Shown here: piece by piece, positions 8,871-17,942 of the stretch
Position numbering within the stretch: the first letter of the stretch is position 1
Layout of the letters: each line of letters opens with the position of its first letter
Source of the DNA: Rugamonas brunnea
GTDB taxonomy: Bacteria > Pseudomonadota > Gammaproteobacteria > Burkholderiales > Burkholderiaceae_D
DNA: 64,000 bases
Assembly: GCF_014042345.1 (NCBI RefSeq)
Contig: NZ_JACEZT010000019.1
Span: 36,285-100,284, forward strand
Direction: 5' to 3'
Notes under the pieces: generated by a model
Seen by the model: the letters and a program-made list of their open reading frames with translations, nothing else
Database searches by the model: none
What the model was told of the DNA's origin: nothing
Position numbers and translations under genes: made by a program

Positions 8871-11048
8871 ATGAATCTGCTGCACGACATCACCAGTTTT
8901 CTCGCCGGCCTGGCCGACGATCCGCAGGGCCAGCGCCTGCTGACGCTGAGCTTTCCCCGCAACGACGGGCCGGACAGCGTGCTGCTGGCCAACGCCATCG
9001 AAGCCAATGAAGCCCTGTCGCGCGACTTCGAATTCCAAGTGGAAGTGCTGTCGGACAACGCGCTGATCCCGCTCAAGGACATGATGGGCAAGATGGTCAC
9101 CATCGCCCTGGTGCGCAACGACGGCACGCTGCGCTATTTCAACGGCTACGTGTTCGACTTCAGTTTCGTCAAGACGGACGCCGGTTTCGCCTTCTACCGC
9201 ATGACGCTCAAGCCCTGGCTGGCCTTCCTGCGCCTGCGCCAGAACAGCCGCGTGTTCCAGAACCTCAACATCTGCGAACTGTGCGAGCAAACGTTCAACG
9301 ACTACCAGCAGCGCGACTACCGCTACGCCATCGTCGGCAAGACGCCCAACTCGACGTTGCTGGTGCAATACAACGAGAGCGACTACAACCACCTGCACCG
9401 CCGGCTGGAACAGGCTGGCCTGCACTACTGGTACGAGCACAGCGCCGACGGCCACACGCTGTGGTTGGGCGACGACAGCACGCTGAGCCAACCCATCGAC
9501 GGCGAAGGCACGATGCGCTTCCAGAACGCAGCCGGCGCCATGGAGGATGACGGCATCCACCAGTGGAGCCCGGTGCGCCACGTGAGTTCGGCCAAGGTGG
9601 CCGTCAACAGCTACAACTTCAAGAACGCCCGCAGCAACCGCATGGACCGGCCATCGCTGAACCCGCAGGGCAAAGTGGCGCCTCTCGAAGTGTACGAGGA
9701 CACGGGCGCCTACGGCTTCAAGGACGACGACGCGGGCGATGCGCTGGCCACGCGCCGCATGGAGGAGATCGACGCGCGCGGCCAGGACTTCAGCGTGCAA
9801 GGCAACGACCGCGCCGCCCAACCGGGCCGCAGCTTCCGCCTGACCGATCACTTCAGCGGCGGTGCGCGCGGTCGCGACGACGGCGACACGCCGCTGGAGG
9901 ATAGGGCCGGGCGCGAATACCTGATCCTGTCCGTGCAGCATCAGGCCAGCAACAACTATCAGGATGGACGGCACGCGCTGTCCCACTACAGCAATACGCT
10001 GACTTGCCTGCGCAAGAGCCGGCGCTGGCGTCCGCGGGTGGGGCTGAACAGCCGCGACGTGCGCATCTACGGGGTGCAGACAGCCACGGTGGTGGGCCAC
10101 AAGGGCAGCGAGATTCTCACCGATGAGTTCGGCCGGGTGCGCCTGCAATTTCACTGGGATCGTCTCAACAAGTTCGACGCGGCCAGCTCGCCCTGGGTGC
10201 GCGTGATGACGTCGATGGCCGGCAACCGCTTCGGCGTGATCGGCGTGCCGCGCGTGGGGCAGGAAGTGGTGGTGACGTTTCTCGATGGCGTGTGCGACCG
10301 GCCGCTGGTGATCGGCAGCGTGTACAACGCGGCCAACATGCCGCCGTGGGAACTGCCTGCCAACAAGACCCAGAGCGGCATCCTGACCCGCTCCACGCGC
10401 GAGGGCAGCCGCGACAATGCCAACGCGCTGCGCTTCGAGGATTTGAAGGGCAAGGAGGAAGTGTGGCTGCATGCGGAACGGGACCAGCGCATCGAGGTGG
10501 AGCACGACGAATCGCACAGCGTGGGCAACGACCGCGGCAAGACCGTGGGGCATGACGAGACGGTGCAGGTCAAGCACGATCGCACGGAGACGGTGGGCAA
10601 TGACGAGAAGATCACCGTGCATGGGAAGCGGACGGAGCGGGTGGATGGTGATGAGAAGATCGACATCGGCGGCACCCGCGTCGAGACTGTAGGGCAGAAC
10701 GATATCGTGACGATCACCGGCGCCAGGATCGAAACCGTGCTGCTGGCCAAGAACGAGATGGTCATGCTGGAGAAGGCGCTGGAGGTGGGCGACAACTATG
10801 GTGTACTGGTAGGCGGTTCGATGGCCACGACGGTCGCCCGTTCTCAGGTGGAAATGGTCGGGCAAAGCAAGGACACCAGGGCCGGCACCACCTACACCAT
10901 CACCGCGAAGGACTCGTTCGAGATCACTGTGGGCAGCGCCAGTTTGAAGATGACGTCGGACGGCGCCATCACCATCAGCGGCACCCGCATTAACATCGGC
11001 GCCTCCGGGCCGGTACATATCAACGGCAAAGACGTGGACGTGAACTGA
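8871..11048 (+). CDS. vgrG: VgrG spike protein (TssI)
   Basis: This 725-aa protein has the gp27-like N-terminal half, the gp5 OB-fold (GRVRLQFHWDR ... SSPWVRVMTSMAGNRFG) and the conserved VGSVYNAANMPPW stretch. The needle region contains repeated VGNDRGKTVGHDETV-type beta-helix units from about residue 535 to 660. A short C-terminal extension (SLKMTSDGAITISGTRINIG) ends in NGKDVDVN. No extra enzymatic domain is seen, so this is a carrier spike whose tip is likely capped by the PAAR-like effector encoded two genes later. The ATG at 8871 is chosen because family homology starts there (MNLLHDITSF). Confidence 0.95.
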   Translation: MNLLHDITSFLAGLADDPQGQRLLTLSFPRNDGPDSVLLANAIEANEALSRDFEFQVEVLSDNALIPLKDMMGKMVTIALVRNDGTLRYFNGYVFDFSFVKTDAGFAFYRMTLKPWLAFLRLRQNSRVFQNLNICELCEQTFNDYQQRDYRYAIVGKTPNSTLLVQYNESDYNHLHRRLEQAGLHYWYEHSADGHTLWLGDDSTLSQPIDGEGTMRFQNAAGAMEDDGIHQWSPVRHVSSAKVAVNSYNFKNARSNRMDRPSLNPQGKVAPLEVYEDTGAYGFKDDDAGDALATRRMEEIDARGQDFSVQGNDRAAQPGRSFRLTDHFSGGARGRDDGDTPLEDRAGREYLILSVQHQASNNYQDGRHALSHYSNTLTCLRKSRRWRPRVGLNSRDVRIYGVQTATVVGHKGSEILTDEFGRVRLQFHWDRLNKFDAASSPWVRVMTSMAGNRFGVIGVPRVGQEVVVTFLDGVCDRPLVIGSVYNAANMPPWELPANKTQSGILTRSTREGSRDNANALRFEDLKGKEEVWLHAERDQRIEVEHDESHSVGNDRGKTVGHDETVQVKHDRTETVGNDEKITVHGKRTERVDGDEKIDIGGTRVETVGQNDIVTITGARIETVLLAKNEMVMLEKALEVGDNYGVLVGGSMATTVARSQVEMVGQSKDTRAGTTYTITAKDSFEITVGSASLKMTSDGAITISGTRINIGASGPVHINGKDVDVN

Positions 11049-11056
11049 GGTGGGCG

Positions 11057-12409
11057 ATGGACGTCGTCAATCACACACCCTTTCCCGCTGCGGCGTTCAA
11101 TGCAGTGGATCAGCACGATCAGCAGTTTCAGGTGTTCGTGCTGCGGCAGACGTTGAGCTTTGGCAGCGGCCAGCTCGAGTATGCGGAGAAGCAGCAGCCG
11201 TTGTGCGCCGCCGACAGCCCGTTCGAGGATGGTACGAGCGCGGGCATACGCCAGGAATCCGATTACTGCCCGTTCAAGCCGAAATGCGACGTGATCCTCC
11301 ATGCCGTGGCGCGCGCGCCCAACGGGGTGGAGGTGCGGGATTTTCCTGTCCGGCTGGCTGTGGGGCGTGGCAGCGGTAAGAATCTCAAGATCCTGATAGA
11401 CAAGACGTTGCGCGTCATGGGCGAGCGCTCGTTCAAAAAGAGGATATGGCCGCTGCGGCTGCTGCAATGGGTGATCAAATGGGGCACGCTCACGCTGGTC
11501 CGCCCCAATCCGTGGAAGCTCACCCGCGCCAAAAAGTTCAAGTCGCTGCCGCTGCGCGATGAACATGCATATGGCGGACAGTGTCGCATCAATCAGGGCG
11601 AACGGGATGCCCGCTGGGTTCCCAAGGCGCATCGGCTCACGGCGGAACAATTGGCGAGCCATCCCGATGCCGGGAAGTCCGGCGTCACGATGCCTGTTGC
11701 TCATGCAATGTGTGCCGCCAACTCCATCGGTGTTGGCTTTGCACCGCACTGGTATTTGAAAGCGGCGTTGAAGTCAATGATGCCGGCACCGAGGATAGAG
11801 CGGGCAGGGGCGCCGATCACAGCCAGGCAATTCTGGCGGTTGCAGAAGCCGTCGAAGAAGAACGTGAAGATTGAGCCGGTTGGCTTGGGTGTGCGCAGCA
11901 AACTGCATCCTGAACGGCGGGCACTGCTGGGCACGGCAAGCAATGCGTTCGCACACACCATGGCATCGCTGCCGGGCGACTTCGACTTTGGCATGTGGAA
12001 CGCCGCGTCGCCCGATCAGCAAGTTGATGGATTGACGGGCGGCGACGTGATCGAGTTGGTGAATTTGTGTCCCACCGATGTACCCGGCCTGCACCTGGAC
12101 AAGATGGGATACACCTACCTTCGCATCCACCTGCCGGAACATGAGTGCTTCGTCTTGTTGCGGCCGGACGAAGGGCCAGCGACGACGCGCCCGCTCGTGA
12201 TCGACACGGTGTTGATCGAACCGGAGGATTACGCGGTAACACTGGTCTGGCGCACCACTATGCCGAAGGAGGAAGTCGCCCATGTTGTCGCTTGCGAGTT
12301 CCGCATGCGTACCTTCAGCGACAGGGACATTGCGCGCATTGATCCAGAGGCTTATCGGGAACAGCAGGCGCAGGAAGTCCTGTCTGCGGAAGCGGGGGCT
12401 TCGTCATGA
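11057..12409 (+). CDS. DUF2169 family T6SS effector adaptor
   Basis: The 450-aa protein begins MDVVNHTPFPAAAFNAVDQ and matches the DUF2169 family, whose members sit between vgrG and PAAR-like effector genes. They act as adaptors that load the effector onto VgrG. Conserved regions seen here include PFKPKCDVILHAVARAP and RRLYNMETER-like positions replaced by DEHAYGGQCRINQGERDARW. The gene starts eight bases after the vgrG stop. It overlaps the effector start by four bases (ATGA), so the two are probably translated together. The adaptor role comes from family knowledge, not from this sequence. Confidence 0.85.
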   Translation: MDVVNHTPFPAAAFNAVDQHDQQFQVFVLRQTLSFGSGQLEYAEKQQPLCAADSPFEDGTSAGIRQESDYCPFKPKCDVILHAVARAPNGVEVRDFPVRLAVGRGSGKNLKILIDKTLRVMGERSFKKRIWPLRLLQWVIKWGTLTLVRPNPWKLTRAKKFKSLPLRDEHAYGGQCRINQGERDARWVPKAHRLTAEQLASHPDAGKSGVTMPVAHAMCAANSIGVGFAPHWYLKAALKSMMPAPRIERAGAPITARQFWRLQKPSKKNVKIEPVGLGVRSKLHPERRALLGTASNAFAHTMASLPGDFDFGMWNAASPDQQVDGLTGGDVIELVNLCPTDVPGLHLDKMGYTYLRIHLPEHECFVLLRPDEGPATTRPLVIDTVLIEPEDYAVTLVWRTTMPKEEVAHVVACEFRMRTFSDRDIARIDPEAYREQQAQEVLSAEAGASS

Positions 12410-14007
12410 CCGACCGTTTGAAGTTATCCGATCCCACTGGCGACGCCGAGGTCGACAAAATCGCCGTGGCGGCGGAGCAGGAAGACCGCATCCAGCAACT
12501 GAGGAAGAACATCGCCGCGTTGCAGGGCAAGCTGGCGAAGCAGACGGCGAACGCCGCACCAAGTCCGGCGCCCGCCGCCAACAACAAGATCGGCGCGCGC
12601 AAGCACGGCAGTTTTAAAGCCATCAGCACCGCGCCATCGATCAACTGGACGCCGCATGGGCCGACGATGGTGCCCGTTCCCTATCCGGTGGTGCAAGACC
12701 TGTCCAGTAGCGTGAACACGGCGCGTACCGTCAGGTTCAACGGCTGCCCGGTCTACTTGCTCGACGCCAGCACCCAGCCGAAATGCACGGGCGACGAACG
12801 GGGTACGGGAAAAGGCATCAAGTCCGGCACGGTCAGCGGGGAAGTGAAGCCGGTACAGGGCAGCAGCACGGTTCGCGTGGAGGGCAAGCAGGTGGTGCGC
12901 GAAGGCGATGCTTGCACGATGAACGGAGGGAATTGTCCGGGGATTTATGTGACGACACCGGCGACGAGCGGGGCTGCGCCGAAGTCGGCTGCCCGAAACT
13001 CGAACCCAAGCACTCGGAAACTGAGCTCAGGTCAGCTTCCTGGCGCAACGGAACTTGCGAGGATCCTCGATTCCATGAAGCCAGCTGGTCAACTCAACGA
13101 CTTGCTCCGGCTAGTGCAGGACGACACGCTAAGTGGGAATTTTTCGCATACATATCCCACATCCACCCCCGTTGAACGGAGGCAAATTGCTGCCATGAAC
13201 AGCCGCGTGCGCGGGCCATCACTTATACCTTGGGATGGAGACGATAGGCCACCCGCACAGCGCGTTGCAGATGAAACTACAGCTATTTTTAATTCGTCGA
13301 TAGGGGGGGCGCTATATGGTGTGGCTCGTGTTGTTGGTGCCGGAGACAGCTTCGCTAGGATAGTGGGAGGGATTGGGAATGGGATCGATATCTCGGCTGG
13401 CGTTTCCACAACAAATTCTATTCCAACATTCGGCAGCGGTAGGAGTATTTCCAGTTCAAACGGAATAAAGATTCTTTCTCGGAAAACACTTTCATGGAAT
13501 GTTTCAAAGGAAACACTTGAAGCAAACGCAAGGAAGAAGGCAGAGATATATCAACAATGGAAGCAAGATGTTGGTGGGAAATATCATTCCTTGGAGGAAC
13601 AGGCTGAATCCTTTACGGAGTTAATAAGTGATCAATCGCCATGGCCTGCCGGCTATACTCCGAAAATTGAAGTCCTCCCTGTGGGAACAAAGATATATAT
13701 GGCAATGTCTCCTGGGCAACCTCCAACTTCGCCGGGGGGGTTTGGTACTTTGGATAAGATATCAGACGTTAATGCCGTGCGTGATAGACTAGCCGTAAAA
13801 TCAGCATGGAAAAAAGAAATATCCCATGTTGTTGAATATGAAGTGGTCAAGCCGTTACCAGTACGATCGGGGCCTGTTGGTCCGCAGATCGATCATAGAA
13901 CGGGCATTTATCTACCTGGAAAAGGAAGTCAGGTCAACTTTGACATCCCATCTGGAAGTACTCGGATGGACTATCTAAAAGTTGTTAAGGTAAACCCAAT
14001 TAAATAG
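12406..14007 (+). CDS. DUF4150 PAAR-like T6SS effector with C-terminal toxin region
   Basis: The 533-aa protein has an N-terminal coiled stretch (1-50) and then a DUF4150/PAAR-like domain (about 65-185, with MVPVPYPVVQDLS, RVEGKQVVREGDACTMNGG and a final CPGIYV). PAAR-like domains cap the VgrG tip. From about residue 190 the gene becomes clearly more AT-rich, which marks a replaceable toxin cargo. The last 120 residues include LPVGTKIYMAMSPG and VEYEVVKPLPVRSGPVGP followed by PGKGSQ. The latter resembles the C-terminal half of TNT-like NAD glycohydrolases, but the usual DR(Y/F)G arginine is not evident. Toxin activity is inferred. Confidence 0.8.
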   Translation: MTDRLKLSDPTGDAEVDKIAVAAEQEDRIQQLRKNIAALQGKLAKQTANAAPSPAPAANNKIGARKHGSFKAISTAPSINWTPHGPTMVPVPYPVVQDLSSSVNTARTVRFNGCPVYLLDASTQPKCTGDERGTGKGIKSGTVSGEVKPVQGSSTVRVEGKQVVREGDACTMNGGNCPGIYVTTPATSGAAPKSAARNSNPSTRKLSSGQLPGATELARILDSMKPAGQLNDLLRLVQDDTLSGNFSHTYPTSTPVERRQIAAMNSRVRGPSLIPWDGDDRPPAQRVADETTAIFNSSIGGALYGVARVVGAGDSFARIVGGIGNGIDISAGVSTTNSIPTFGSGRSISSSNGIKILSRKTLSWNVSKETLEANARKKAEIYQQWKQDVGGKYHSLEEQAESFTELISDQSPWPAGYTPKIEVLPVGTKIYMAMSPGQPPTSPGGFGTLDKISDVNAVRDRLAVKSAWKKEISHVVEYEVVKPLPVRSGPVGPQIDHRTGIYLPGKGSQVNFDIPSGSTRMDYLKVVKVNPIK

Positions 14008-14016
14008 GCACAAATT

Positions 14017-14373
14017 GTGAAAATTGAAAATTTTGTATTTGATGGTGATAACCGGATCGCGCGGTGGGAAGTCGATAGAAATGCGTACGTGATTCATGCA
14101 GTTAGAAGTGCATGTGTTAACGCTAATTCCGATTTTATACTCGCCGTTGTCGATAATGGGTCCGTAAAAGTATTGGATGGGTTCAGCGTGGCCGGTAAGG
14201 AATTTGAGTTGCCACCGCCAGAGCACTATGCTTTCGAATACGTTTTGTCCGACAATGAAAAAGATGTTCTCGTTGTTTGCTCTGGAAAAAATAAGAACGG
14301 TGACACGTTGGATTGGTATTTTGAAATTAATTTGAAGACTGCGTGCCTGAAAAGATATCGAAGAGCCTATTGA
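14017..14373 (+). CDS. Small AT-rich protein, putative immunity protein
   Basis: This 118-aa protein starts at a GTG nine bases after the effector stop. It is probably cotranscribed with it. It looks like a single small soluble domain of alternating beta strands (KIENFVFDGDNRIARWEVD, SDFILAVVDNGSVKVLDGF) with no signal peptide or membrane segment. The family is not recognised. Position directly after a T6SS effector and matching low GC make it the best immunity candidate. This assignment comes from context only. Confidence 0.6.
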   Translation: MKIENFVFDGDNRIARWEVDRNAYVIHAVRSACVNANSDFILAVVDNGSVKVLDGFSVAGKEFELPPPEHYAFEYVLSDNEKDVLVVCSGKNKNGDTLDWYFEINLKTACLKRYRRAY

Positions 14374-14450
14374 CGATATTTCAATAATTTGGCAGGCAAT
14401 ATTTCCTCTTAGACTTTTAATGATATTGATCAAAGTGTTCCGCGAATAGG

Positions 14451-14867
14451 GTGCGCATAGTTCTCGTTCCCTTCAATGGTTCACATTACTTGGAAGTTGA
14501 TCAAGTCGCATTGGCGCGAACCGCGGCGGCCCTATTTCCAATCATTCCAGAGGAAGACGTGTTGGATAGTTATTCTTTAGAAAGAACACTACGTCCAATT
14601 TTGATGAGGGCTATCAACCATAAAATTGGTAGCCCCGTTTTAGAACGTTCGGGAATTATTGATGGGAAATATTTTTTTGAACGTCGGGAGGGTAGCCTTC
14701 CCGCCATTTTTACGTCTGAATTCAATGCGGCTCTGTCGCGGTTTCTTGTAAGGGCAATGTCCATGCCTTTGGATTGGCCAAAATTGCAAATTATAGATGG
14801 AAAAACATGGGCATTAATGGAGATGGAGGAGCCTGGCGATTGGCCAGATAAAATTCGACACCTATGA
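14451..14867 (+). CDS. Hypothetical protein in effector-immunity tail
   Basis: The 138-aa product begins at a GTG (MRIVLVPFNGSHYLEVDQ). It has a mixed alpha/beta pattern with no signal peptide. I do not recognise the family. It is AT-rich like its neighbours and overlaps the next gene by four bases (ATGA), so the two are translationally coupled. A second immunity module or a leftover of an older effector-immunity pair are both possible. Confidence 0.55.
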   Translation: MRIVLVPFNGSHYLEVDQVALARTAAALFPIIPEEDVLDSYSLERTLRPILMRAINHKIGSPVLERSGIIDGKYFFERREGSLPAIFTSEFNAALSRFLVRAMSMPLDWPKLQIIDGKTWALMEMEEPGDWPDKIRHL

Positions 14868-15154
14868 CTTGCTCTCAATACCATCTACTTGATGCGCTTG
14901 ATAAACTTGGTTTAGCTATTAATGAAACCGAACTTCTGTTGGTGAATGATAGAAGTCAGATTCTATTAGCCTTCCTGAAAGAGTTGCAACGGTATAGAGA
15001 AATGGCTTGTGATCATTGGCCATTGAGCGCAGATGAAAAGACGACGGTTGATATTGGTCGTGTGGCGGCGCGGGAGCTAGATAATATGTATCCAGATTAT
15101 GTAACGTTATTGTCAAGAGTAGGAGCGTTACTTCGCGAGGAACAGCAATTGTAA
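14864..15154 (+). CDS. Small hypothetical protein coupled to the preceding gene
   Basis: A 96-aa, mainly helical, acidic protein (LLDALDKLGLAINETELLLV, RVAARELDNMYPDYVTLLSR) whose ATG overlaps the previous stop. No signal peptide or membrane span is seen and no family is recognised. It ends the AT-rich block. Beyond it, 250 bases without a gene lead to the convergent CheW-domain gene. Confidence 0.55.
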   Translation: MTCSQYHLLDALDKLGLAINETELLLVNDRSQILLAFLKELQRYREMACDHWPLSADEKTTVDIGRVAARELDNMYPDYVTLLSRVGALLREEQQL

Positions 15155-15405
15155 TCCAATATAGAATAGTAGATGGCAACGTCGGAATTACTCCGCCTCA
15201 GTTGTCACCGGAGCTACGCAGCTTGAAATAGACCCCGTTGGCCGAATGTTGGTGTTATAAAATCCAAGTGAACTAGAAAAGTGCTGTGCAGTGCCGGCGC
15301 ATCGATTATTGATATAAATGTAACGAGGCGCCGCAGGTGCCGACACCACACGTTGACGTCAATGCTTGCCCTAAAGCTGACTGCACCGCACCCCGCCCGT
15401 GCCAG

Positions 15406-17931
15406 CTAACAGCTCACCTCCCCATACTCCAGCAAGCCGAACAGGGATGCGATGTCGATCAGTTGTATCAACACCTCACCCCCATACGCCTTGATGATCC
15501 GCGTGACCAGCGAACGCCCGTCCTGACTTACCAGCGGCAGCGCGATCAGGTCGTCGTCGCCGAATTTGGCCACGCCGTGCAACTCGCTCACCAACAAGCC
15601 CACGGTGCGTGCGCCGTGGCGCACCACCACCACCTGCGAACGGCCATCGATTTCAGTGCTGCGGCCGGACAGGAAAAAGCCAAGGTCGTACACCCATACA
15701 TGGTCGGTATCGTCCTTGCCGGCCCCGTCCAGTTCCAGTATGCCGATGCATGCCGCCCCGCCGCCCATCGAGACGGGCGTCAGCTTGGACGCCGTGCGCG
15801 CTTCGTACACCCCGGCCGCGTCCATGGCGAATAGCGACGTGCCGACGAAGAAGGTGGCGTACTCCGCGCCGTGCCCGCCACCGGCCGGCGCCGACAACAT
15901 CCGGGGGCGCGCCGTGCCAGCCGCGCCGCCGGCGCGCACGGCGCCGAACGATTGCACCACCACGGCCAGCACGTCGGCCGGATAGCCGTCCGACACCTTG
16001 AACTCGCGATAGCCATGCGACACGGTGCAGCCAAGCAGCGCATAGTGCTCGTCGTGCGTCAGCAGGCAGGAGCCGCTGCGGCCATTCTCCATGGCCGCCA
16101 GATGGGGCGCGATCTCGAAAGTGGCGCCGACGGGCCGCGCCGGATCGGTGCTGGCGATGATGGTGCCCGACCGTTCGATGAAGCAGGCGTGCAGGTTGGC
16201 CCGGCCGCCCAAGGCCCCGCGCAGCATCGCATCGAATTCCGTCGCCGCGTCGAACACGATGCCGATGCCGCCGATCACGGCCTGGTCCGGCCCCGGCGAG
16301 CGGATCGCGGCGTGGTAGACGTAGGTGGGCCGGCCATCGTAGAGCGGCGATGGCGCGAACGGCGTGACGTGGTAGTCCTGCTCCGTGCGCAGCGCCAGCA
16401 CGGCGGCCAGCGCATCGGCGTCGATCGCCGTCGCCGAGCAGGGGCCGGAACTGGCCACCACCTTGCCGTCCACGTCATAGACCACCAGCGAGGAATAGAC
16501 GGTGTAGAGGCCGTGGATGTAGGCCAGCACGTTGGCGATGCGCGCGCCGCGGTCGGGCTGCTCGCCGGCCAGCAAGCGCCGTAGTTCCGGCGACAGCGCC
16601 CACCAGCGGCAGTCGTTGGCGCGCTCGTACAGATTGCGGTCCAGCAGATCGACCATCAGGTGCGAGGCGAATTCCGCGTCGCGCAGGCCGGCCGCCAGCA
16701 CGGTCTCGAACAGCTCGTCGATCGAATCGGCGAACAGGGCGTTACTGCGCGCGCCCGTTTCGCTGATCTGCTCCAGTACGCTCTGCAGCCGCGCCGAGTC
16801 GCCCTCCTGGCCCGAGCTCATCACCTGCCCGTTCCAGACCACGCGCCGCACCATCTCCGCCGCCCCGACGATCTCGTGCAGGGGCGGGCAGAACGAGCGC
16901 GCGTGTGACAGCAGGCCCTCGGCCCATTCCGGCGCCAGGCCGGCCAGCACGTCGCTGTCCAGGCTGCCGAAGGCGACGTCCACCGGCACCATGACCTGGC
17001 CCTGCCAGCCGTCCGGCCCGGGATAGCCCTGGTAGCCGGGCGAGACGGCGGTGCGCACCAGGTAGTCGCGGCCGGCATGCTTCATCAGGGTGGGGCTGCC
17101 CTTGCGGTTGACGGGCACCGTGGCGCCCAGCGGTATCCAGAGCGGATCGGCGCTGGCGATCACGGCGCCGTCGGCGTCGAGCAGCAGCATCAGGGTCCGC
17201 TCCGTATGGTCGCGGTGGGTGTGGAAGATGCGCGCCATCTCCTCCTCGAAATGGAAGCACAGGCACAGCACGCCGACCACGGCGCCGGTGGCCGGATGGT
17301 GCATGCGGCGCGAGTAGATCAGCGCCTGGCGCTTGCCCGGCCGCAGGTCGCTGGCGCGGAAAGTTTCGACGTGGCTGTCGCAGGACAGGGTGGCGGCGAT
17401 CAGCGGATCTTCGCTGCGCGCGACCGGGCTGGCGTCGTCGATCTGCGCCAGCACCGTGCCGTCGGGCGCCAGCAGGATGATTTCATCGTAGACCGAGTAT
17501 TTGTCGCGATAGGAGCGCAGCCGCGCGCGCACGCGCTCGACGTCATTGCCGGCGTCCCCGTCCAGGCCTGCCACAAAGGCGCACAGCTCGTGGTCGGTGG
17601 CGAGAAAGCCCACGTCCGCCGTGCGCTCGTACAGGTTGCGCACCACGATCTCGATGATGTACTGGGACTTGGTCGCCATCTCGGCCAGCACCGTGTTGGT
17701 CTTTTCGCGCGCCAGACCGGCCACCAGCTCTTGCTCCAGCTGGCTGAAGCCGGCGCGCGTCGCCATCACGGTTGGCAGTATCGTTTCGGCCTCGTTCGGG
17801 CAATTCATCTTGGCCGAGGCCTCGATCATGCGCCACATCAGATTTAGTTCGTGCAGCGACCGTTCGCATCGGCCGACATCGGGCATGTAGGGCAGGAAAC
17901 GGTCTACCGGAAAGGGCAGGGTCATGTTCAT
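15406..17931 (-). CDS. Duplicated Cache-like sensor protein with C-terminal CheW domain
   Basis: The 841-aa product starts at the ATG at 17931, eight bases after GAGGAG. No membrane helix is evident, so it appears cytoplasmic. It has two related sensor units. Each has a helical segment ending NLYER-(T/A)-x-D, then an alpha/beta Cache-like domain (DKYSVYDEIILLAPDGTVLA; YTVYSSLVVYDVDGKVVASS). The last ~140 residues form a CheW-like domain (HVWVYDLGFFLSGR ... QVVVVRHGARTVGLLVSEL). A CheW domain would let it join chemoreceptor/CheA arrays. It lies 11 bases after the GGDEF-EAL gene in the same operon. The sensor-adaptor role is inferred. Confidence 0.8.
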   Translation of the reverse strand: MNMTLPFPVDRFLPYMPDVGRCERSLHELNLMWRMIEASAKMNCPNEAETILPTVMATRAGFSQLEQELVAGLAREKTNTVLAEMATKSQYIIEIVVRNLYERTADVGFLATDHELCAFVAGLDGDAGNDVERVRARLRSYRDKYSVYDEIILLAPDGTVLAQIDDASPVARSEDPLIAATLSCDSHVETFRASDLRPGKRQALIYSRRMHHPATGAVVGVLCLCFHFEEEMARIFHTHRDHTERTLMLLLDADGAVIASADPLWIPLGATVPVNRKGSPTLMKHAGRDYLVRTAVSPGYQGYPGPDGWQGQVMVPVDVAFGSLDSDVLAGLAPEWAEGLLSHARSFCPPLHEIVGAAEMVRRVVWNGQVMSSGQEGDSARLQSVLEQISETGARSNALFADSIDELFETVLAAGLRDAEFASHLMVDLLDRNLYERANDCRWWALSPELRRLLAGEQPDRGARIANVLAYIHGLYTVYSSLVVYDVDGKVVASSGPCSATAIDADALAAVLALRTEQDYHVTPFAPSPLYDGRPTYVYHAAIRSPGPDQAVIGGIGIVFDAATEFDAMLRGALGGRANLHACFIERSGTIIASTDPARPVGATFEIAPHLAAMENGRSGSCLLTHDEHYALLGCTVSHGYREFKVSDGYPADVLAVVVQSFGAVRAGGAAGTARPRMLSAPAGGGHGAEYATFFVGTSLFAMDAAGVYEARTASKLTPVSMGGGAACIGILELDGAGKDDTDHVWVYDLGFFLSGRSTEIDGRSQVVVVRHGARTVGLLVSELHGVAKFGDDDLIALPLVSQDGRSLVTRIIKAYGGEVLIQLIDIASLFGLLEYGEVSC

Positions 17932-17942
17932 ACGCGCGCTCC

